Assembly: GCF_003710915.1 (NCBI RefSeq)
Contig: NZ_RHHR01000036.1
Coordinates: 52,176-116,175 of the forward strand
Length of the DNA: 64,000 bases
Reading direction: 5' to 3'
Source of the DNA: Brevibacillus invocatus
Lineage (GTDB): Bacteria; Bacillota; Bacilli; Brevibacillales; Brevibacillaceae
Both the position numbers and the translations under genes were made by a program. The notes below the pieces were generated by a model. It had not been told where the DNA came from. It did not search any database and saw nothing but the letters and a program-made list of their open reading frames with translations. This document shows, one piece after another, positions 52,540-60,666 of this stretch (its first letter is position 1; every line of letters begins with the position of its first letter).

Positions 52540-53075
52540 CCGTTGATGATTCAGGGTACGAGCTGGATGCCGGAAAAACGATTGCAACAGCCCTGTGCCG
52601 CATTTTTTCCCAGGATGGCTACAAGACGGCTCCGTTCAAATCGCAAAACATGGCGATGAACTCGTACGTGACCTTGGATGGAAAAGAAATCGGGCGAGCG
52701 CAGGGTGTTCAGGCAGAAGCAGCGGGGATTTTGGCCACGACAGACATGAATCCGATTCTGATCAAGCTGACTCGTGACTCCGAATCGCAAATTGTCAGCC
52801 CGTGCTTGGCGTAGTCTCGTTCATTACCAACCTGTGGATCGACGCGGAAGACTCTCATACTACCGTTACCAGGCCAGCGGGGGGCGCTGAGTCGGGTACA
52901 GGGGGAGATGCCGCCCGACATCGACATCACCGTGCTGCGCAACCCGTGCATTTCCAATTTTACGGGCGTCGATCCGTTCTTCGTGGAGCCGGACTGCCGT
53001 CTGTGCTTTGTGACTCGTCTGGAAGAGCTGGGAGAGCCGATCTTCCCTGCCGTTGACGTCCTTGCCATAGTTCAG
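52540..53075 (+). pseudogene. Broken cobyric acid synthase gene (cobQ/cbiP)
   Basis: Pieces in different frames match CobQ. MIQGT starts it, then after a shift [40 protein letters not shown] and [20 protein letters not shown]. After a large internal loss comes WIDAEDSH, then DIDITVLRNPCISNFTGVDP from the start of the amidotransferase domain. At least two frameshifts and a big deletion are needed. It lies directly after the cobB fragment in the natural cob operon order, so a cobalamin segment was carried in and decayed. From 53076 to 53208 nothing is recognised. Confidence 0.78.
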
Positions 53076-53208
53076 GGCTACAAAGATTTAGCTGGGGTGT
53101 TCGTCGCCACAACCTCGTTGTGAAAATTGATATACGAACTCCATATTTTCATTAGTAATCAAATGCAAACCAATTGCAAACAATGACCAATCAGAATAAG
53201 AATTTTCT

Positions 53209-53237
53209 TTGCTTAGCTTGTATGTTTGTGCCATAAT
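53209..53237 (+). promoter_or_regulatory. Promoter of the two-gene cassette
   Basis: TTGCTT (53209-53214), 17-base spacer, CATAAT (53232-53237). Just upstream, TTGCAAAC/TGCAAACC direct repeats at about 53163-53183 could be an operator. The start codon at 53261 lies 24 bases downstream. Confidence 0.6.
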
Positions 53238-53260
53238 ATGTAAAAAGATGCGGGGGTATC

Positions 53261-54349
53261 ATGATGCTTACTATCCAGAACCTAACCATGCTAAGAGATG
53301 TCATTAGCCTTCCGAAGGAATCGCTAAAAGAAATCTGTACGAATTTAAACTTGCCATCTGTTGGGACCAAGGATGATTTAGCTTATAGTATTATGGGTAG
53401 AATAGAAGGTAATAGGAGACTACAGAATATCGCACTGGAGAGTGTTAGGGATAGGATTCTTGCCGGGAAAACAACAGTTACTTGGTATTCGTCAGCAGCA
53501 CAAAACTCCTTGCGCGGTGCTAAGGAATTGATTATACGAAATTTCCATCAGAATCCTTTCGAAGTCATAACCGTTCCTGACCCTGGTGATCTCACAAGTA
53601 CGCCAGTGTTATTCAGTGCAGCAGAAGGAGACTCGCCACATGAATATTACTTAAGATTTATGTGGAAGTCTGGTGTTCGGCGAGACTATTATACTGGGAC
53701 CACTAGTCCTATCCAACGAATCTGCAACGTATATATAAATGAGGAACAAGGTGCAGTCGAAATTAGAACTGAGCCAAAGTCAGCAAGGGAAGTTGCACAG
53801 GTTCTTTTTTCGCTTATCCAACAAAGGACATTTATGGAAGAGACGAGAATACTTGCCCCCTTCGGTGCGGATGTAGAACGATTCGCAGATGCATTAGGTG
53901 GCGAGTTTATTGATACAAGTTCGAAACCAGGTCTATTATTGGATGAGTTTACGCAAGAACAGGGGGAAGCGATTGTTCAAATTCTTGAAGGCTTGAATGA
54001 TTATTTCGAGACAGAAGATATTGCTGATCTTGAAGATAATCTTGCCCAGGCAAAAGATGTTTTTGGTGATAATTTGCTCGAGACGCCTTTTACAGCCATT
54101 ATTTTGGCTGGACTACAACGCGTTTCCATGGGTTCCGACAAAGAATTACGGGGGCAGCCGCTTTATGATTTTCTAAGTCCCTTTTTGCAACATCAAACTG
54201 GGTTCATCCGGTTTCGCTACCCAGTAAACGGGGTATTCCAATCGCATACCATCAGGGTAGGGTTAGTTTCAAATAGTATTTATTTCAATACACCCGCAAC
54301 TGAAGAGGTTATTAAACACGTGCGACAAACGATCACAGCTGTGGTATGA
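53261..54349 (+). CDS. Unrecognised protein with SAP-like N-terminus, first gene of a two-gene cassette
   Basis: 362 aa. The N-terminal segment LPKESLKEICTNLNLPSVGT, then KDDLAYSIMGRI, has the helix-loop-helix pattern of SAP DNA-binding motifs. The rest is mixed alpha/beta with no catalytic motif I can name; RFMWKSGVRRDYYTGTTSP and VSMGSDKELRGQPLYDFLSP are distinctive stretches. It has its own promoter and RBS (GGGGG). The stop codon overlaps a possible start of the next gene (ATGA). Together the pair is a self-contained cargo cassette flanked by terminators, which is a common layout for defence or toxin-antitoxin loci; that function is inferred only. Confidence 0.6.
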   Translation: MMLTIQNLTMLRDVISLPKESLKEICTNLNLPSVGTKDDLAYSIMGRIEGNRRLQNIALESVRDRILAGKTTVTWYSSAAQNSLRGAKELIIRNFHQNPFEVITVPDPGDLTSTPVLFSAAEGDSPHEYYLRFMWKSGVRRDYYTGTTSPIQRICNVYINEEQGAVEIRTEPKSAREVAQVLFSLIQQRTFMEETRILAPFGADVERFADALGGEFIDTSSKPGLLLDEFTQEQGEAIVQILEGLNDYFETEDIADLEDNLAQAKDVFGDNLLETPFTAIILAGLQRVSMGSDKELRGQPLYDFLSPFLQHQTGFIRFRYPVNGVFQSHTIRVGLVSNSIYFNTPATEEVIKHVRQTITAVV

Positions 54350-54387
54350 TGAGTATTGCCATCGAGTCAAGAAGGGAGGATAGCTTT

Positions 54388-55281
54388 ATGTCAAGCAAAT
54401 GGATGGTTGATAACTGGGTCCAACGAAAAGCATTGGGTCTTACCAAAAGGTTTTATCCAACCTCCTTGATGCAAGACTTAGAGTTGCCTTTGGGAGTTAT
54501 TTTTGAGCGCCTCCTTGAGCTGACGAAGGATGGTAAAATTGTACTTAAGTGGGAGATCAGATGTCCGAATCACTATTGTGTACGAACACTGGACACTTTT
54601 GACACAGTCCCATCTCAGAAAGAGTATACGTGTGATTGTGGACAAGAAGTAGAAGTGTCTCCAGAGGTTATTTTTCCTATATTTGAGATTACTGACGATT
54701 TAAGAAAGTACGCGAGAGATATTAGGCAAGGAGAAGTAAAAAAAAAGTCTACGCGTACTAATACAAGTGTAAATCCGCCCCCATTGACCCAAAAAGGGAT
54801 GATTACTCCAGCGAGTATGTCGATGCTTCATGAGTTGTTCCCTAGCATTGCTGAGATGCTTGACAAGCCGACGGAGATACATCTACATCAATATAATTCT
54901 GAAGGGGATATGCACTTGACTACTCATGGCCCTAAATATAACATTGGGAAAATTGACGCCCCTCAAGGATCTGTTCAAGTTGGCGATTACGGAAGTGCTA
55001 CAACGTATAATACAACTGCCGCTGGTTTAGTAGATGCAAAAAAAGAGCTGCTTGAAGCCATTCAAAATTCAGATATTCCTGAAGAGACCAAACAGGAGTT
55101 ATCAGGTGCAATTGATTCAATCTCCGAAGAAGTTGCCAAGGAAAAACCAAATAGGCTATCACTAAACGGTATGTTGGACGGGCTAACAAAAGCAATAACA
55201 ACATTCGAAAAAACGCCTGGGCTGATCACTGTGTATGAGAAGTGGCAAGCTTTTGTTAGCAACTTTGGTATACAATCTTAA
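54388..55281 (+). CDS. Winged-helix/zinc-ribbon protein with Gly-rich linker and helical tail, second gene of the cassette
   Basis: 297 aa. Parts in order: a winged-helix-like start (FYPTSLMQDLELPLGVIFER), a zinc-ribbon-like set of cysteines (CPNHYC and CDCG, about residues 55-85), a Ser/Pro linker, a short beta element NIGKIDAPQGSVQVGDYGSA, and an acidic helical tail (AIQNSDIPEETKQELSGAID, then EKPNRLSLNGMLDGLTKAIT). Such beta-stretch plus helical-tail ends occur on effector and adaptor proteins of bacterial conflict systems, so a defence role is plausible but unproven. ATG 54388 has GGGAGGA at seven bases; ATG 54346 overlaps the previous stop. Confidence 0.6.
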   Translation: MSSKWMVDNWVQRKALGLTKRFYPTSLMQDLELPLGVIFERLLELTKDGKIVLKWEIRCPNHYCVRTLDTFDTVPSQKEYTCDCGQEVEVSPEVIFPIFEITDDLRKYARDIRQGEVKKKSTRTNTSVNPPPLTQKGMITPASMSMLHELFPSIAEMLDKPTEIHLHQYNSEGDMHLTTHGPKYNIGKIDAPQGSVQVGDYGSATTYNTTAAGLVDAKKELLEAIQNSDIPEETKQELSGAIDSISEEVAKEKPNRLSLNGMLDGLTKAITTFEKTPGLITVYEKWQAFVSNFGIQS

Positions 55282-55332
55282 GATAAAGACGACATGCAGC
55301 GATATGAGTATAAGGGCCAAGCCCTCATTCTT

Positions 55333-55374
55333 AAGCCCTCTGGTGGAGAGATCCGCTGGAGAGGCTTTTTCTAT
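55333..55374 (+). terminator. Terminator after the two-gene cassette
   Basis: AAGCC.TCT pairs with AGA.GGCTT across a GC-rich interior, followed by five T. It lies 50 bases after the cassette stop. Confidence 0.65.
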
Positions 55375-55392
55375 TTTTCTGGGGGCATCGGT

Positions 55393-55629
55393 ATGATAGA
55401 GACAAAGGAGAGTGAGATCCAACATATTTTAAAGGACTGCTGTCCTAGTTATGAACAAATGATGATGGAAGATGGTTGGGGTTACAGCCACGCATCGCTT
55501 GATGCTGTTGAACGTGTTCTTCCTTTGACGCTCGGCCCTGGCGCACAAGGATCGCTTATTTCCTTATTAGGAGAACAAAGTTGGCCAATGTTTAGTTCGC
55601 CAGAAGGCGGCGGTAGCGTGTTCCACTGA
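55393..55629 (+). CDS. Possible small acidic protein
   Basis: 78 aa from ATG 55393 with CTGGGGG eight bases upstream: ETKESEIQHILKDCCPSYEQ, then DGWGYSHASLDAVERVLPLT and FSSPEGGGSVFH. It sits between two terminators. No family is recognised. A longer frame to 55294 is unlikely because it crosses the terminator. Confidence 0.45.
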   Translation: MIETKESEIQHILKDCCPSYEQMMMEDGWGYSHASLDAVERVLPLTLGPGAQGSLISLLGEQSWPMFSSPEGGGSVFH

Positions 55630-55648
55630 AAAGTGGGGTATTTTTTGC
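55621..55648 (+). terminator. Terminator
   Basis: CCACT-GAAA-AGTGG followed by GGTATTTTTTG, overlapping the end of the preceding small gene. Confidence 0.65.
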
Positions 55649-55664
55649 TTGAATAACGAAGAAC

Positions 55665-55880
55665 ATGGAGAAGGAAATGCAACGAGCAACAGATCAACAT
55701 CAATATATTCAGATCATCTACCTTGGCAGCAACAGCCAGACAACGAGGCAAACTTTGCGTCCGTTGGAGATCACTGGCGACCGCCTGAAAGCATACTGCC
55801 TCACACGGCGAGCACCAAGTTTCATTGCCATTGGCAATATCTTTGCTGTCCAGCCGGTGGTGATCCGCCATGCTGTCTGA
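55665..55880 (+). CDS. Mini WYL-like domain protein
   Basis: 71 aa: HQYIQIIYLGSNSQTTRQTL, then RPLEITGDRLKAYCLTRRAP and IGNIFAVQPVVIRHAV. The RPLEI-x3-LKAYCL pattern is that of a stand-alone WYL domain, a ligand- or single-strand-nucleic-acid-sensing SH3-like fold often found as a regulator of phage and defence genes. The RBS is weak. It is the last gene before the minus-strand ATPase module. Confidence 0.6.
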   Translation: MEKEMQRATDQHQYIQIIYLGSNSQTTRQTLRPLEITGDRLKAYCLTRRAPSFIAIGNIFAVQPVVIRHAV

Positions 55881-55953
55881 CATCAAGCACAATGTACTGC
55901 GGGTCATCGCCATTTACTCCACCGGGCGGCAAGTGATTATTTTGACTCGTAAA

Positions 55954-56048
55954 TTACTTATTGCGTAAGTGAGAGTAACATTACTTATTTCTAATTAGTA
56001 TTGTTACTTAGTCGAAGCCAAACGTCATATTACTAATACGAGTAATAT
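55954..56048 (+). promoter_or_regulatory. Cluster of TTACT/AGTAA operator-like repeats
   Basis: TTACTTA occurs at 55954-55960, 55981-55987 and 56004-56010. AGTAA-CA-TTACT is at 55974-55985. ATATTACT-N6-AGTAATAT (56027-56048) is a perfect 8-bp inverted repeat. The dense, regularly placed half-sites in a 95-base A/T-rich gap suggest a regulator binding region controlling the small frame at 56087 or an earlier promoter. Confidence 0.6.
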
Positions 56049-56086
56049 ATGGGCAATCGTATCTGTAATTAGAGGGGAGGCTACGA

Positions 56087-56158
56087 GTGAAGGAGCAGAA
56101 AAAAGTGGAAAGGCTGATTCGTTCTCCGAAAAAGAATGACTACCCGTCTCCGCATTAA
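56087..56158 (+). CDS. Possible 23-aa peptide
   Basis: GTG start with AGGGGAGG upstream. It reads KEQKKVERLIRSPKKNDYPS then PH. It ends four bases into the convergent ATPase gene. The KKVERLIRSP start recalls the first helix of HicA-like proteins, so it may be a truncated relic. Only the RBS supports it. Confidence 0.3.
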   Translation: MKEQKKVERLIRSPKKNDYPSPH

Positions 56159-58836
56159 GCCGAGGCGGGTGTTCCACTTTCTTTGGCTGCCATCCTGGCT
56201 TCCGCGCGGGCCTGTGCTTTGCGTGCGGCTTCCTCTGCAGCTACTGCCTGTGCTTCTTCTGATTTAGCAGCATACCAGTCATTATCTTGAGCAGCATAGC
56301 GTGAGCGCTTTGATTGGATGGTGTCCCGCACTTCTTTCCATGGGCGCCCGTAACGTTCAGCACTCTGTTGCCAAGCGTAGCTACGGTTTTTGACCTCTGG
56401 TGGCGGTGGTACCATGTCGGCTATAAAGGCTGGGCAGTCGGCACCGGATGGAAGGCGTACCTTGTTTACGGCCCGATGCTTATCTGGCAGGGACTCGTAC
56501 AGCACCTTCGCGTCATCGTAGGGCTTGAGCGCGTGGGCGAATCGCGATAACTCGCTCAAACGTTCAGTCTTGTAGCTGGTGATTTGGGCGCCACCGTCCA
56601 GTAGCGCCTGAGCGGCTGCGCCCATTTGATCGATAGAATGGTTTGTATACAGTTGTTTCACGCGATATTTCCGAAACTCTACAGCCGTTTCACTTGCTCG
56701 ATCCTCAATATAGTCAATTACCTTGTGCGCTTCGTCCCACCATTTTAGACATGGCTTGCGCAGTGTCTGGTCCTGATCAATCCGGCTGTAGATGTTGAAG
56801 TTTATTTTATCGTCGAAAAATCCCAGGATAACGCCTTGGTACTCCTGCCAAGCGTCAAATGATGCTTGGATGCAGACGACATGGCCGTATCCGCCTTCCG
56901 GGTTATCCATGATTCGGCGCAGGTCAAAGATAGGTTTCCCGTCTTCATCTAGCTTTGGCGCTTGCAAGAACAAGTTCGCCAGGAAAGGGGTAGAGGACAG
57001 CGCCTTAACGCGGGCCATGATCGGGTCGATAATTGCGTTTACACTTCCGCTTGCTGCCTTCTCCTGCAGGTGGAGGAGGTCGCGTACAACATCTGGATGC
57101 GTTTGTACTTCTGCTCTACCCAGTAACTCCTGGCGATATGCGGGCGACGTCAGGGCAAGTTCCAGATCGAGAAAAGACCAGCCCTTCCGGGTCGTAATCG
57201 CCCGCATGCAGGATATGACGTACTGCTGCATCCGGTCGGAAAACTCGCCCGTCTTGGATAGGCCGTTGATAAAGCCGACGAAACGGGCGGTCAGGCGTTC
57301 GCTGATCTCCAAGGCGGCCAGTTCTTCGTCTCCACCTGCTGTTGCAAAGGTGCGCCCGTATACGTCGTCCCATCCGAGTGGCATTGGTCTAGCCTTATTA
57401 TCTAGGTTCAGAAGGTGCAACTTTTCATCCGGATAATCGGCGGGCAGACAATTCACAAAGTTACGCAGCACCTGGCCGTCAGCTGTGTCGATCAGAATAG
57501 CCGTGAAGCCAGCCATGACCATATCGTAGGCCCAGACCGTCCCGAAGCCTTCCGACTTACCGCTGCCCTGTTTGCCCTGGGCGAAGGTCGTCGTACAAAG
57601 GGCGTCATAGACCGCCTTCGTTGACATAGCCGCCCAGCCTGTAAGAGGAATGCGGGCAAGCTGCCGGACACCCCTGGTCGTCACCCAGCCAATCCGGACA
57701 TGCTTCATACCGTCGCCCTCGACCGTCAATTCTTCCGGCAGCTGGACTTCCTTGTGGCTGCGGTTACGGACCTGTGGGAATTCTTCCAGTAGGCTTCGTC
57801 CGGGCAGCTGCATGATTTTTCCGGCTTCGTCGCAACTCACACGCAACGGTTTGAAGCGAATGGAATATCCCTTGCGGGTTTCGATCGCGTCTAGGAACTG
57901 CGCGGTCCATTTTGCGGGCACGTCTGTGCGCTCCAGCTCGTTGTCAGCGGTCAGGTCCTTCCAAGCGTTCGCGATGGTGTAGGCAGTGTCCCGTCTCCGG
58001 GTACGGTCCTCTGACTGAACGGCGACCCGCAGCCAGGCTTTTAGGACGTCGTCGCCCTGCTTTCGCTTCGTGGCGTTCGTCATGTCGGCCTTGATCCGGG
58101 ACGCTTCGCTGTAGCTGCCGCGCTCCTTCCTGTGCTGCTCCAGGCGTTCCTTCTGTTTCTCAGTTACTCTGGTCAGCTTTAGAATCTCGTACCTGGCCTT
58201 TTCGAAGCCTGCATGGATGGTACGCAGGATCTTGTTTCCCAGGCTGGGATTCGGGACGTAGCCTTGATCTAGTAGGTTGTGGGCCTGCTTCGCTTCCTTG
58301 TACCAGCCCAGTGGATCCGTTGGTTCGAACATGGCGTCAAAGATGGCGACGTCGTCACCCTCCAGGGTACGGACAGCTGTCAACAGCGACGGTAGCGGGT
58401 AGTTGTTGTCCTTGTCGGTTGCCAGGCTGAAAATGTCGTGCTTGCGGTAATGCAATTCGGTGCAGAAGGTCTTCTCCGGGACCAGCTTCGGCAGCTGGTC
58501 CTTGACCTCCTGGATCGTGATTCCGCTGTCGTAGATCGCTTCGGCCTTACGCAGAACCTCTCCAGCCTTCTCGCGGGGCAGCAGCAGGTAGAAGGCGACG
58601 TCATTCGGCCGCATGATGATACGGAAGTTGCAGCGGTAGGGGCTGGCTTCTTCAAGGACCCGCCCTTCACGGAACCAGCTGCGGCGTTCGCTGGGCTTTC
58701 GGTAAAAACTCGAGATAACCTTCCCCAGGACGTACGCCTGGTTATTCCGTATGCTGGGCGTCGCCGTGATCTCATAAACCGCGTAATCATCTGCCTTCCG
58801 CTCGTAAATGACTTTTCTACCGATTTTTACAATCAT
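56155..58836 (-). CDS. HerA/VirB4-like P-loop ATPase
   Basis: 893 aa. The N-terminal 380 residues are an alpha/beta region with a long charged coil. The ATPase core has Walker A FAQGKQGSGKSEGFGT at about 435-450, then ILIDTADGQVLRNF, and a Walker B-like LKWWDEAHKVIDYIED near residue 715. A C-terminal Ala/Glu-rich helix ends the chain. The domain order suggests a DNA-pumping or secretion ATPase of the HerA/FtsK/VirB4 group used in conjugation or packaging. It is coupled (20-nt overlap) to two small membrane-protein genes. The G+C is visibly higher than in the surrounding genes, suggesting a separate origin. Confidence 0.75.
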   Translation of the reverse strand: MIVKIGRKVIYERKADDYAVYEITATPSIRNNQAYVLGKVISSFYRKPSERRSWFREGRVLEEASPYRCNFRIIMRPNDVAFYLLLPREKAGEVLRKAEAIYDSGITIQEVKDQLPKLVPEKTFCTELHYRKHDIFSLATDKDNNYPLPSLLTAVRTLEGDDVAIFDAMFEPTDPLGWYKEAKQAHNLLDQGYVPNPSLGNKILRTIHAGFEKARYEILKLTRVTEKQKERLEQHRKERGSYSEASRIKADMTNATKRKQGDDVLKAWLRVAVQSEDRTRRRDTAYTIANAWKDLTADNELERTDVPAKWTAQFLDAIETRKGYSIRFKPLRVSCDEAGKIMQLPGRSLLEEFPQVRNRSHKEVQLPEELTVEGDGMKHVRIGWVTTRGVRQLARIPLTGWAAMSTKAVYDALCTTTFAQGKQGSGKSEGFGTVWAYDMVMAGFTAILIDTADGQVLRNFVNCLPADYPDEKLHLLNLDNKARPMPLGWDDVYGRTFATAGGDEELAALEISERLTARFVGFINGLSKTGEFSDRMQQYVISCMRAITTRKGWSFLDLELALTSPAYRQELLGRAEVQTHPDVVRDLLHLQEKAASGSVNAIIDPIMARVKALSSTPFLANLFLQAPKLDEDGKPIFDLRRIMDNPEGGYGHVVCIQASFDAWQEYQGVILGFFDDKINFNIYSRIDQDQTLRKPCLKWWDEAHKVIDYIEDRASETAVEFRKYRVKQLYTNHSIDQMGAAAQALLDGGAQITSYKTERLSELSRFAHALKPYDDAKVLYESLPDKHRAVNKVRLPSGADCPAFIADMVPPPPEVKNRSYAWQQSAERYGRPWKEVRDTIQSKRSRYAAQDNDWYAAKSEEAQAVAAEEAARKAQARAEARMAAKESGTPASA

Positions 58837-59116
58837 CCGAAGATCGCCCCCGTAGTATCCAGAATGTCAGGTTGCCCCAGAATATCGCTTTCTTCGGCCA
58901 CTCCGCACCAAGCGCCCATAGTCCAATCAGTAGGCAGGTCGCGATCGCAACTGCGAAGAATGCGTCCGGGCTTACGATGTAAGCGCCCAGGGCGTCCCAC
59001 CAATGAACGGGATTTATCCAGTAGACGAATACGTCCCAGGCGTCGGCTGCCTGATTGACCTTGTCGGCTGCGCTGCTGATTGACTCGATCGGGTTTCCGC
59101 TGATCTTGACCATCAT
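58817..59116 (-). CDS. Small membrane protein of the ATPase module
   Basis: 99 aa with two hydrophobic segments, one around DAFFAVAIATCLLIGLWALG and a weaker one at AIFWGNLTFWIL. Its N-terminus is amphipathic (NPIESISSAADKVNQAADAW) and the tail basic. The ATG at 59116 overlaps the previous stop (ATGA) and has GGGGGCGG upstream. It overlaps the ATPase start by 20 nt. It is probably part of a membrane channel or anchor for the ATPase. Confidence 0.65.
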   Translation of the reverse strand: MMVKISGNPIESISSAADKVNQAADAWDVFVYWINPVHWWDALGAYIVSPDAFFAVAIATCLLIGLWALGAEWPKKAIFWGNLTFWILRGRSSDDCKNR

Positions 59117-59559
59117 TTTCCGACCGCCCCCGTTCTTTGTTCCAACTCTGTCCAAACGTCTACGCCCAGACTCGCATCCAACTCAAGGAAGAGGAGTGGT
59201 ACCAGTAGGATCAAAACGTACCCGATGATTCCTTTGAGGACCCGGCCCTTCCAGTCTGGCCAATCCAGCCAGGCTTCGACGATTCCCCAGATTGTCACGA
59301 TGATGCCGCCCCAAAAGGCTCCCTGCTGCACCAGTTTCAGCAGACGGATACCGCCGCCTATGCCATTCGCAGCAAAGGCAGTATGAGGAAGAAGCGCGAT
59401 CGCCAGGGCATAGCAGACAGCCAGATACGCTTTTTTATTCCGTTTCAGGTGAGCGATAGCACGATCTAAGCGGAGGGCAGTCTTCTCGTCTAGTGGCGGC
59501 AGCTGTGTGCCGCACAGGTCCTGAATGGTGTTCCCGTTGATGCGAATTACCTTTACCAT
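59113..59559 (-). CDS. Membrane protein of the ATPase module
   Basis: 148 aa. It has a cytoplasmic start with MVKVIRINGNTIQDLCG, then a signal-like helix KAYLAVCYALAIALLPHTAFAA, and two further helices (GGIIVTIWGIVEAWLDW and IIGYVLILLVPLLFLELD). The layout resembles small type IV secretion or holin-like inner-membrane subunits, but no family is recognised. RBS GAGGAGGAG is strong. It is the first gene of the three-gene minus-strand operon ending with the ATPase. Confidence 0.65.
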   Translation of the reverse strand: MVKVIRINGNTIQDLCGTQLPPLDEKTALRLDRAIAHLKRNKKAYLAVCYALAIALLPHTAFAANGIGGGIRLLKLVQQGAFWGGIIVTIWGIVEAWLDWPDWKGRVLKGIIGYVLILLVPLLFLELDASLGVDVWTELEQRTGAVGK

Positions 59560-59636
59560 CCTGATCTCCTCCTCATGGATAAATTTTCAGTAAGTCGGGA
59601 ATGCTGGGGGAGAATACACGAAAGGAGTGTGGCGAA

Positions 59637-59717
59637 ATGCCAGTAGCAGCTCTGATCAAAATTGGAATTGGTATCGGAATGATGATTTGGGGAGCCCCAG
59701 CTGTTTTTGGAGGATAA
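59637..59717 (+). CDS. 26-aa hydrophobic peptide
   Basis: AAAGGAGTG precedes the ATG at a normal distance. The peptide begins MPVAALIKIGIGIGMMIWGA and ends PAVFGG: a single Gly-patterned membrane helix. It is divergent from the membrane/ATPase operon. It may be a small membrane toxin, lysis peptide or transfer component. It is too short for homology. Confidence 0.4.
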   Translation: MPVAALIKIGIGIGMMIWGAPAVFGG

Positions 59718-59828
59718 TTTTTCTGCAGGTTCAGCGAACAGGCATAAAGCAGCCCCCCAATGCATACGCTGTGAGTAACGCATGCGTACACGCGAGTAAC
59801 GCAACAGCTCCATAGCCAGAGTCTACCC

Positions 59829-59852
59829 ACCGCCAAACTTGGCGGTTTTTTT
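59829..59852 (+). terminator. Intrinsic terminator
   Basis: ACCGCCAA-AC-TTGGCGGT followed by T-run, 110 bases after the 26-aa frame. Confidence 0.8.
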
Positions 59853-59866
59853 GTTTTCTGGGTCTG

Positions 59867-60055
59867 TTAGCTTCCGTATCTTCGGTTTTTATACGGTTCG
59901 ATATCAATACCCCTTTGAGCCAGGCGTGAGAGAGCTGCAGGCATCAACTTCCCCTTTGCCCACCCTGAGAAATTGATACTCTTCGCGTACTCGTGCATTT
60001 CTTTCTCCAGGAGATCCTCAGTGTTAAATACAATAGGCTTTCGTTTTTCACCCAT
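59867..60055 (-). CDS. Small plasmid-type DNA-binding-like protein
   Basis: 62 aa: MGEKRKPIVFNTEDLLEKEM, then HEYAKSINFSGWAKGKLMPA and GIDIEPYKNRRYGS. The strand-helix-helix pattern with F-N-x-x-D resembles small ribbon-helix-helix copy-control or mobilisation accessory proteins of plasmids. ATG 60055 has GGAGGTG at five bases. It is upstream of and divergent from the XRE-type gene at 60233. Confidence 0.6.
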   Translation of the reverse strand: MGEKRKPIVFNTEDLLEKEMHEYAKSINFSGWAKGKLMPAALSRLAQRGIDIEPYKNRRYGS

Positions 60056-60232
60056 GTGCTGCACCTCCAAGTGATGTATAGCACCACATTGCGATGTGTT
60101 GAGGGGAGAGCAGCGGTGTGGTGCTGTGTTACTATGTGATGCGGAAGGGATTGTCCATTATTACGCATTTTTCAAACACTGCTAGTATACTTTTCTGAAT
60201 GTTTGTCCAAGATATGGGTGAGGTGATAGCTC

Positions 60233-60457
60233 ATGTTTGGGCTTGGAAAAAAGAGATCCCGCTTGGGCAAATGGTTAGACAGTAACGATCTGACACAAGG
60301 GTGGCTCTGCTCAGAATCAAAATTGAATAAAGCAACGATCAGTCGATTGTGTGCAAGCGATGACAACATGCCGAATTTGAAGACGATCCAAAAAATACTG
60401 AAGGCGCTTCGGAAAGTTGATCCGAACGTAAAACAGGATGATTTCTGGATGATGTAA
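60233..60457 (+). CDS. Small XRE-type helix-turn-helix protein
   Basis: 74 aa. RSRLGKWLDSNDLTQGWLCS, then ESKLNKATISRLCASDDNMP and TIQKILKALRKVDPNVKQDD fit a minimal XRE domain. RBS GGGTGAGG lies upstream. It is a probable regulator of the neighbouring plasmid-like genes. After it, 60458-60666 holds no recognisable gene. Confidence 0.75.
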   Translation: MFGLGKKRSRLGKWLDSNDLTQGWLCSESKLNKATISRLCASDDNMPNLKTIQKILKALRKVDPNVKQDDFWMM

Positions 60458-60666
60458 CGGTCCGTGACGACATCGATTCGTCTTTGTAGAGAGGGTCAAA
60501 TTTGACACCCTTTGCTTCAAGACCAATCCTCACTCGCTGGATAGAAAGCAAACCAAGCAATCAGTTCAAATTTGGTGGATAGTAGGTAAATCCATTTTTA
60601 TGGACTTGCTAAAGCTACCTGGCAGTCATTCCGAAGAAAAAAATTTACATGAGGTGAATTTAAATA

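Noticed and set aside
56792..57436. Plus-strand 214-residue frame opposite the ATPase gene
   Set aside because: Arg/Ser/Pro-rich composition typical of an antisense shadow in G+C-rich DNA; the minus-strand ATPase has clear Walker motifs.
59573..59836. Two overlapping minus-strand hydrophobic frames of about 86 residues
   Set aside because: No RBS, Cys/Pro/Ile-rich low-quality composition, and they overlap both the RBS of the minus-strand operon start and the better-supported plus-strand 26-aa frame.
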